DNA from: Pseudomonadota bacterium
GTDB lineage: Bacteria > Pseudomonadota > Alphaproteobacteria > JAKJEU01
Direction: 5' to 3'
Assembly (NCBI GenBank): GCA_022705265.1
Contig: JAKJEU010000027.1
Coordinates: forward strand, 1 to 11,378
DNA length: 11,378 nucleotides
Position numbers and translations under genes: made by a program
The notes under the pieces: model-generated
Database searches by the model: none
What the model was told of the DNA's origin: nothing
Seen by the model: the letters and a program-made list of their open reading frames with translations, nothing else
Part shown: one piece after another, positions 7,035 through 11,378 of the stretch
How the letters are laid out: every line of letters starts with the position of its first letter
How positions within the stretch are numbered: position 1 is the first letter of the stretch

Positions 7035-8206
7035 TACATATTAAACGCTGATTTCAATTCGTTAACAAGATCAGTCTTTTCCCAAGAGAAAGAACCATCT
7101 TCACGAGGTTTTCTACCAAAATGACCGTAAGAAGCGGTTTTTTGATAAATTGCACGATTAAGTTTCAAATGTTCACGAATTCCGCGAGGTGAAAGATTTA
7201 CCATTTCACAAAGAACTTATGCGATTTTTTCTTCTTCAACCTTTGCAGAGTTGTTTGTGTAAACATAGAAAGATAAAGGTTTAGAAACACCAATAGCATA
7301 AGATAATTGGATTTCGCATTGATCAGCCAAACCAGCAGCAACGACATTTTTCGCCAAATAACGAGCCATATAAGCAGCAGAACGGTCCACCTTAGTTGGA
7401 TCTTTTCCAGAAAAAGCACCACCACCATGAGGAGCAGCACCGCCGTAAGTATCAACAATAATCTTACGACCTGTAAGACCGCTGTCACCATCTGGTCCAC
7501 CGATAACAAATCTTCCTGTTGGGTTTACAAAGAAATGCTCTTCGTCACACATCCAACCTTTTGGAAGAGCGTTCATTACATATTCTCTTACGATTTCTTT
7601 GACATCTTTAACTGAAATATCAGCACTGTGTTGAGTTGAAACAACCACAGCCTCAGCCTTAACAGGTAAGCCGTTAACATATTTTAAAGTAACTTGTGAT
7701 TTTGAATCAGGTAAAATTAAAGGAGTTTTACCAGCGTGTCTTGCAATCGCCATGTCTTTTAAAATGCGGTGAGACAAATATAAAGGAGCAGGCATAAATT
7801 CCGCACCTTCTAATTCGTTAGTTGCATAGCCAAACATGATACCTTGGTCGCCAGCACCTTCGTCTTTGTTATCCCCACTATCAACACCCATAGCAATATC
7901 GCTGGATTGAGAGTGAATAAGGTTAAGAAGGTTTAAGTGTTTATAACTAAAACCTTCTTGATCATAACCGATGTCTTTTACAACATTTCTTACAAGTGCA
8001 TCAATTTCGTCTTTTGATGGACCATAATTACTTCTTATTTCGCCAGCCAAAACAACTTGGTTTGTTGTTGCCAAAGTTTCAACTGCAACCCTTGAATATG
8101 GATCATTTTTTAAAAATAAATCAACGACAGCATCAGAAATTTGATCACAGACCTTATCTGGATGACCTTCTGAAACTGACTCGCTTGTAAAAACATATTC
8201 TTTCAT
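7034..8206 (-). pseudogene. metK: S-adenosylmethionine synthetase interrupted by in-frame TAA at codon 330
   Basis: MetK makes S-adenosylmethionine from methionine and ATP. Residues 1-329 show the family signatures: SEGHPDKVCDQISD (12-25), GAGDQGIMFGYA (117-128) and GGGAFSGKD (261-269). Codon 330 is TAA (7219-7217). The following 60 codons stay in the same frame and read as a normal MetK end: NLSPRGIREHLKLN, then IYQKTASYGHFGR, then FSWEKTDLV, ending at TAA 7036-7034. Counted with codon 330 the product has 390 positions, close to the usual family length. The tail contains conserved structural residues, so a 329-residue product is probably inactive. Just before the stop, VYTNNS stands where homologues usually have V[DE]T[FH]GT. 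The gene is preceded by a good promoter and AAGGAA ribosome site. It may be a new pseudogene, a readthrough gene, or carry a sequence error (one base from AAA, GAA or CAA). Confidence 0.85.
7217..7219 (-). other. In-frame stop codon inside metK
   Basis: On the minus strand the frame reads GAA AAA ATC GCA TAA GTT CTT TGT. A single base change from AAA, CAA or GAA would create it; Lys, Gln and Glu are all plausible at this position. TAA is not reassigned in this genome, because several intact neighbouring genes end in TAA. The downstream frame has no other stop before the natural end. Confidence 0.9.
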
Positions 8207-8213
8207 CTAAACA

Positions 8214-8219
8214 TTCCTT
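8214..8219 (-). promoter_or_regulatory. Ribosome binding site of metK
   Basis: AAGGAA on the minus strand, 7 bases before the ATG at 8206, supports this start. The start is also fixed by the conserved MKEYVFTSESVSEGHPDK beginning. Confidence 0.7.
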
Positions 8220-8230
8220 ATGATTTTATA

Positions 8231-8252
8231 ATAATTGTTTAAAAGCAATTAT
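8231..8252 (-). repeat. Inverted repeat over the metK -10 box
   Basis: ATAATTG (8231-8237) and CAATTAT (8246-8252) are perfect 7-base arms around an 8-base centre. The repeat overlaps the -10 box and the predicted transcription start, a typical operator position. It may be chance in AT-rich DNA. Confidence 0.4.
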
Positions 8253-8277
8253 AGTTTAAAGGAATATTGTTTATCAA
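8248..8277 (-). promoter_or_regulatory. metK promoter
   Basis: On the minus strand TTGATA (8277-8272, 5/6 match) and TATAAT (8253-8248, perfect) are separated by 18 bases. Transcription would begin near 8241, giving a leader of about 35 bases that contains the ribosome site. That is too short for a known SAM riboswitch. A motif shared with the upstream region of the neighbouring regulator gene lies in the spacer (8253-8265). Confidence 0.65.
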
Positions 8278-8280
8278 CAC

Positions 8281-8304
8281 TTAATTTAAAAAGTTTTAAA
8301 TTAA
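8281..8304. repeat. AT-only palindrome between regulator gene and metK
   Basis: The arms TTAATTTAAAA (8281-8291) and TTTTAAATTAA (8294-8304) match perfectly over 11 bases around a 2-base centre. The palindrome sits 3 bases upstream of the metK -35 box and 8 bases after the stop of the regulator gene. It could be an operator or upstream promoter element. The lack of G/C pairs and of a following T-run argues against a terminator. Confidence 0.5.
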
Positions 8305-8312
8305 AGTTGTTA

Positions 8313-8774
8313 TTAATCTTCTGATGAAAATTCTTCTTCTGATTGTTGTTCTGATATAGACTTAATTAAATTGAAAACTTGTTTAGCAACCTTAGGATCT
8401 TTTATAGAATAAAACATCTTTACGAGTTCTAATGCTCTTTTATCTAATGATATATTATTGTGGTTAAAACCTGTTTTTTCATCGTTCAAAGCAAATTCAG
8501 CATCATTTTTGTCAGCTGAATATCCTTCAAAAAAGAAAGAAATAGAAGTTTTAAATATTTCACAAATATCAAGCAATCTTTCAATTGATATCTTTGTAAT
8601 TCCAGATTCATATTTTTGAACTTGTTGGAATGTAATATCTAAAATATTGCCGAGACCTTCTTGGCTAAGCCCAAGTAAGGTTCTTTTTTGTCTCAATTTA
8701 GTGCCAATATGCTTGTTGATATTGCTGTTATCGTTCTTGAGAACAATTTTTTTCACACTTTTTCTTTTTGCCAT
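8313..8774 (-). CDS. Cro/C1-type (XRE) transcriptional regulator, PhrR-like
   Basis: The 153-residue protein carries one Cro/C1-type helix-turn-helix at about residues 22-76: LRQKRTLLGLSQEGLG, then TFQQVQKYESGITKIS, then LLDICEIF. The TFQQVQKYE recognition-helix pattern is shared with the alphaproteobacterial regulators found next to lnt and metK (PhrR of Sinorhizobium is the named example I recall). The rest, 85-153, is acidic with no recognised domain, ending in a Glu/Ser-rich tail. The basic N-terminus (MAKRKSVKK) may aid DNA contact. It starts 70 bases after lnt with GGGAAG before the ATG. Two tandem copies of a 15-base sequence lie upstream and may be its own operator, with a related motif in the metK promoter. 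The target genes are inferred, not shown. Confidence 0.78.
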   Translation of the reverse strand: MAKRKSVKKIVLKNDNSNINKHIGTKLRQKRTLLGLSQEGLGNILDITFQQVQKYESGITKISIERLLDICEIFKTSISFFFEGYSADKNDAEFALNDEKTGFNHNNISLDKRALELVKMFYSIKDPKVAKQVFNLIKSISEQQSEEEFSSED

Positions 8775-8798
8775 AAGGACTTCCCTTTTTATTACCTA

Positions 8799-8829
8799 AA
8801 TTTTAAAGAAATATAATTTTAAAGAAATA
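8799..8829 (-). repeat. Tandem 15-base direct repeat upstream of the regulator gene
   Basis: Plus-strand AATTTTAAAGAAATA occurs at 8799-8813 and again, identically, at 8815-8829, a period of 16 bases. The repeat lies 25-55 bases before the regulator's ATG, a normal place for an autoregulatory operator. On the minus strand each copy contains ATTTCTTTAAAAT, which matches ATTCCTTTAAACT in the metK promoter at 11 of 13 positions. Confidence 0.55.
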
Positions 8830-8844
8830 GTTGGTTAAAAAATA

Positions 8845-10380
8845 CTATAACAAATTTTTTTTATTGTGCAACAAAAAACATATAACTAAGGTTATAATAA
8901 TAGTGTTTATGGTCATAGGAACATTATTACCATATCTTCCGAACAAGGTTGTATACAAGGTTTTCATTGGAAGAGGCGTATCTATATAATCTTTTTTGTC
9001 CAAATCTAATTTTTTCAAAATTCTTCCATAAGCGTCAATCACGGCGCTTATACCATTGTTCGAAGCGCGAATCACTGGTATACCTTCTTCTGTTGCTCTT
9101 AGTTTAGTTGCAATTAAATGTTGGTAAGGTCCTGCCGAGTCCCCGTACCAAGCATCATTAGAAACATTTAAAAACCATGAAGGTCTGTAATCTTTATTTT
9201 TTACTTTTCCAGAAAATATGGACTCAAAACAAATTAGAGGAGTAAAAGGAGGACTTTTGAACATTTCATAAGTTTTAATACCATCTCCTTTTGAGAAATC
9301 TGCGAATCCGTTTGCAATTTTGTCGATTCCAAAAGGTAATTTATCCTTCAAAGGAACATATTCTCCAAAAGGAACAAGGTGCGACTTATCATAAGTTAAA
9401 AATATTTCGCCGAAGTCATCGACTGCAACTATGCTATTATAAAGGTTTATATTTCCTTTTTCATCTACTGCTTTTCTGTCGGCTCCGGTTATCAAAGTTC
9501 CGCCTTGATTTACGGCTCTGAGCAAGAACGAACGGTAAAAATCATCTTCTTCAATCCAAAACGGATAAGCGCTTTCAGGCCAAATAACATGAGTTACTTT
9601 TTTTTCTTCATCATCTTTGCGACTTAAATATATATACTCGTGTAAGGCTTTTTCTTTATTTGTGTTCTTTTCGATTTGAGGAATGCTAGCTTGTACTATT
9701 CTTATTAAAGGACCGTTTTCAATATAGTAGGTTGGATTTTGTTTAAGTCTTAAAAACCCAAAGCCAAAAAAAGAAATCATAATGCAAGAAGACACAATCA
9801 AAGGTGTTTTTTTAGGTAAAAGAGCAAAAGACGAAACGAACATCATTAAAAAAGTTGAAAGCCCATATATGCCGATAATAGATATGATTTGTAATATATT
9901 ATCATCAAAAGCCAAAGCAGAACCAAAAGGATTCCAAGGAAAGCCAGTAAATAACCAAGATCTTACCCATTCTAAAATCCCAAAAAACCCTGTGAAACAA
10001 AGCCATTTTGCATATTTATCATTACATTTATAAGTAATATAAGCCAAAATAGAGGTAAATAAAGAACCCCAAAATCCAAAAAACAAAGGAACAAACATTC
10101 CGATAAGTTGAAGATCAGGGTTGTCAAAAACAAAATAAGCGTTTTTTACCCAAAAAAGGCAAGTCGCAAAATGTCCAAAACCAAAAGCAAAACCAAAGGT
10201 AACCGCTTGTTTTGATGAGGTGGCTTTTAAGTTTTCATAAAGGAATATTGCAAAAGTTAAAATAAGGGGAAAATAATAAAAAGGAGCATAAATAAAACCA
10301 GAAATAACCCCAAAGATAAATCCACTTATAAGGCTGTGTTTGAAAGTAATTTCTTCAACTTTTTTCAAAAAAGAAAGCAA
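8845..10380 (-). CDS. lnt: Apolipoprotein N-acyltransferase
   Basis: Lnt adds the third acyl chain to the N-terminal cysteine of lipoproteins at the outer face of the inner membrane. The 511-residue length is normal for the family. The first 210 residues hold several hydrophobic membrane segments. The periplasmic nitrilase-like domain follows with its catalytic triad visible: Glu269 in VIWPESAYPF, Lys332 in YDKSHLVPFGEYVP, and Cys384 in LICFESIF. NVSNDAWYGDSAGPYQH (405-421) is also typical. A last membrane helix (about 489-504) anchors the C-terminus. The start is a TTG: no ATG exists near the N-terminus, and GAGGAA sits 8 bases upstream inside the end of corC. Only 2 bases separate it from the corC stop, so they are cotranscribed. 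Confidence 0.93.
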   Translation of the reverse strand: MLSFLKKVEEITFKHSLISGFIFGVISGFIYAPFYYFPLILTFAIFLYENLKATSSKQAVTFGFAFGFGHFATCLFWVKNAYFVFDNPDLQLIGMFVPLFFGFWGSLFTSILAYITYKCNDKYAKWLCFTGFFGILEWVRSWLFTGFPWNPFGSALAFDDNILQIISIIGIYGLSTFLMMFVSSFALLPKKTPLIVSSCIMISFFGFGFLRLKQNPTYYIENGPLIRIVQASIPQIEKNTNKEKALHEYIYLSRKDDEEKKVTHVIWPESAYPFWIEEDDFYRSFLLRAVNQGGTLITGADRKAVDEKGNINLYNSIVAVDDFGEIFLTYDKSHLVPFGEYVPLKDKLPFGIDKIANGFADFSKGDGIKTYEMFKSPPFTPLICFESIFSGKVKNKDYRPSWFLNVSNDAWYGDSAGPYQHLIATKLRATEEGIPVIRASNNGISAVIDAYGRILKKLDLDKKDYIDTPLPMKTLYTTLFGRYGNNVPMTINTIIITLVICFLLHNKKNLL

Positions 10381-10382
10381 TT

Positions 10383-11192
10383 TTATTTTTCCTCTGAATT
10401 TTCTTTTACAGGTATATTGTATATTTTAAGTTTTTTAATGCGTCTTGAATCTGATTCCAATATTTGGTAATGAATTCCAATATCGCTTTTGATTATTTCG
10501 CCTCTTCCTGGGATTCTTCCTGCCAAGTCGGCAACAAATCCACCCAAAGATCCGATATCAGGATCTTCTTCGTCATTTACTGAACAACCGATTATTTCCT
10601 CAATATCTTCCAAAGGAATTCTTGCATCAACTTCCAAAACTCCATTAGGGTGCTTAATTACTTGATAATCATGTTCAAGGTCTTCTTCGTAATAAAGGTC
10701 GCCTAAAACTTCTTCGATTAAATCTTCGATAGTAATAAGCCCATCAACACCGCCGTATTCATCCACCACAAAAACCATATCAATTTTTTTCTTTTGCATA
10801 TCGGACAACAAATCCAAAGTCCTCATCGCAGGAGAAACATATTCAAATTTATCTTGTCTTACGATATCTTTTATGGTGCTTAAATTACATTCTTCGCTTC
10901 TTGATTTTGAAAACAAAGAAATAATGTCTTTTACATTAAGAATTCCAACAATTTCATCAAGGCTGTCTTTGTATACAGGGATTTTTGAGTGCATAGTAGA
11001 AGCAAAAAGGTCGATTGCCTCGTCTAAGGTGGAACTGTCATCTAAGGCTTTTATATCCGCTCTTGGTATCATGATATCATGAGCTCTTGAATCTCTTAAA
11101 TGAAAGATGTTTTTCAAAAGCAAACTTTCTTGTTCTGATACCTTGCTTTTACTATCAATTAAATTTTCGATATCGTTTTTATTATGCGACAT
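10383..11192 (-). CDS. corC: CorC/HlyC-type CBS-pair protein
   Basis: The 269-residue protein has two CBS domains (about residues 35-95 and 105-165) and a CorC_HlyC domain (about 175-258). Hallmarks are HDIMIPRADIKALD (38-51), VDEYGGVDGLITIEDLIEEV (143-162) and IGSLGGFVADLAGRIPGRGE (213-232). It lacks the membrane domain present in longer HlyC/CorB proteins, as expected for CorC, which is soluble. E. coli CorC was linked to magnesium and cobalt efflux; CBS pairs commonly bind adenine nucleotides. The ATG overlaps the end of ybeY by 11 bases, with GGGA just before it, and the stop is 2 bases before lnt. The ybeY-corC-lnt order is widely conserved in Proteobacteria. The molecular job of the protein in this organism is not shown. 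Confidence 0.88.
   Translation of the reverse strand: MSHNKNDIENLIDSKSKVSEQESLLLKNIFHLRDSRAHDIMIPRADIKALDDSSTLDEAIDLFASTMHSKIPVYKDSLDEIVGILNVKDIISLFSKSRSEECNLSTIKDIVRQDKFEYVSPAMRTLDLLSDMQKKKIDMVFVVDEYGGVDGLITIEDLIEEVLGDLYYEEDLEHDYQVIKHPNGVLEVDARIPLEDIEEIIGCSVNDEEDPDIGSLGGFVADLAGRIPGRGEIIKSDIGIHYQILESDSRRIKKLKIYNIPVKENSEEK
10389..10394 (-). promoter_or_regulatory. Ribosome binding site supporting the TTG start of lnt
   Basis: GAGGAA on the minus strand lies within the last codons of corC (the Glu-Glu pair) and 8 bases before the TTG at 10380. No nearby ATG or GTG offers a better start. Confidence 0.6.
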
Positions 11193-11378
11193 AATTTTCC
11201 CAATTAATATTTTTTATAATTTCCCGTTCCAAAGCTTCCATTTCTTCGGCTTCACCATCTTCTATATGGTCATATCCAGCCAAGTGCAATACCCCGTGGA
11301 CAATCATCAAAGCAAGATGTTGGTTAAATGTTTTTTCTTCTTCCAAGGCTTCTTTTTCGACGGTTTCATAAGATATGA
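11182..11378 (-). CDS. ybeY: YbeY endoribonuclease, 3' part (gene runs off the window)
   Basis: About 64 C-terminal residues are present; the rest lies beyond the window edge. The first complete codon is at 11376, reading ISYETVEKEA, which matches the conserved segment before the metal site. The zinc motif HGVLHLAGYDH follows, with the three histidines of the H-x3-H-x5-H pattern. The sequence ends with an acidic helix (EDGEAEEMEALEREI) and a short tail. YbeY is a metal-dependent RNase for maturation of the 16S rRNA 3' end and ribosome quality control. The stop TAA (11184-11182) lies inside corC, an 11-base overlap that suggests coupled translation. Confidence 0.92.
   Translation of the reverse strand, partial: ISYETVEKEALEEEKTFNQHLALMIVHGVLHLAGYDHIEDGEAEEMEALEREIIKNINWENYVA

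Noticed and set aside
7034..7216. metK tail as a frameshifted or unrelated fragment
   Set aside because: The tail is in the same frame as the main part; only the single TAA at 7217-7219 separates them.
7217..7219. Reassigned TAA codon (alternative genetic code)
   Set aside because: Several intact genes here end in TAA at the expected family end, including the regulator, corC and ybeY.
7198..7509. Open frame inside metK on the same strand, different register
   Set aside because: It is a low-complexity Leu/Val-rich shadow of the conserved metK frame.
8207..8247. SAM riboswitch before metK
   Set aside because: The predicted leader is only about 35 bases and shows no fold matching known SAM riboswitch types.
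8281..8304. AT-only palindrome as terminator of the regulator gene
   Set aside because: The stem has no G/C pairs, the centre is only 2 bases, and no T-run follows on the minus strand.
9782..10033. Plus-strand open frame within lnt
   Set aside because: It is antisense to the conserved membrane part of lnt, with no independent support.

Overview
The window looks like chromosomal DNA from a strongly AT-rich alphaproteobacterium, probably host-associated. The main evidence is the minus-strand gene order ybeY, corC, lnt, a small Cro/C1-type regulator, metK. As I remember it, this order is typical of Alphaproteobacteria (for example rhizobia). The low GC suggests a reduced or host-associated lineage, but I cannot name a genus from the sequence alone.

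Layout. Positions 40-2794 (+) hold a tight three-gene cassette: a nucleotidyltransferase-like/kinase fusion, a small HAD phosphatase and a sugar-1-phosphate-type nucleotidyltransferase. These look like enzymes that make an activated building block for a surface polysaccharide. A GC-rich hairpin with a T-run at 2860-2901 probably terminates this operon, and it lies inside the gene on the opposite strand. Positions 2787-3113 (-) and 3144-3815 (+) are a divergent pair: a small ASCH/PUA-like protein and a nucleoside 2-deoxyribosyltransferase-like protein. Positions 3875-5680 (+) encode a 601-residue protein I do not recognise, with a good extended -10 promoter just upstream, a conserved-looking Asn-Pro/Ser-Cys motif and leucine-rich-repeat-like units at its C-terminus.

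From 5682 to the end everything reads on the minus strand: the 3' part of ybeY (rRNA maturation nuclease), corC (CBS-pair protein), lnt (lipoprotein N-acyltransferase), the regulator, metK (S-adenosylmethionine synthetase) and a periplasmic penicillin-binding-protein-activator-like protein. ybeY, corC and lnt overlap or nearly touch. The regulator and metK have their own upstream regions, and metK and the last gene overlap by one base.

Two things stand out. First, metK is interrupted at codon 330 by an in-frame TAA, while the following 60 codons stay in frame and read as a normal conserved MetK tail. This could be early gene decay, readthrough or a sequence error. Second, a 13-base motif, ATTYCTTTAAAMT, occurs twice as a tandem repeat upstream of the regulator and once between the -35 and -10 boxes of metK, which suggests the regulator controls both itself and metK. 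I saw no tRNA, rRNA, CRISPR array, insertion sequence or integrase.
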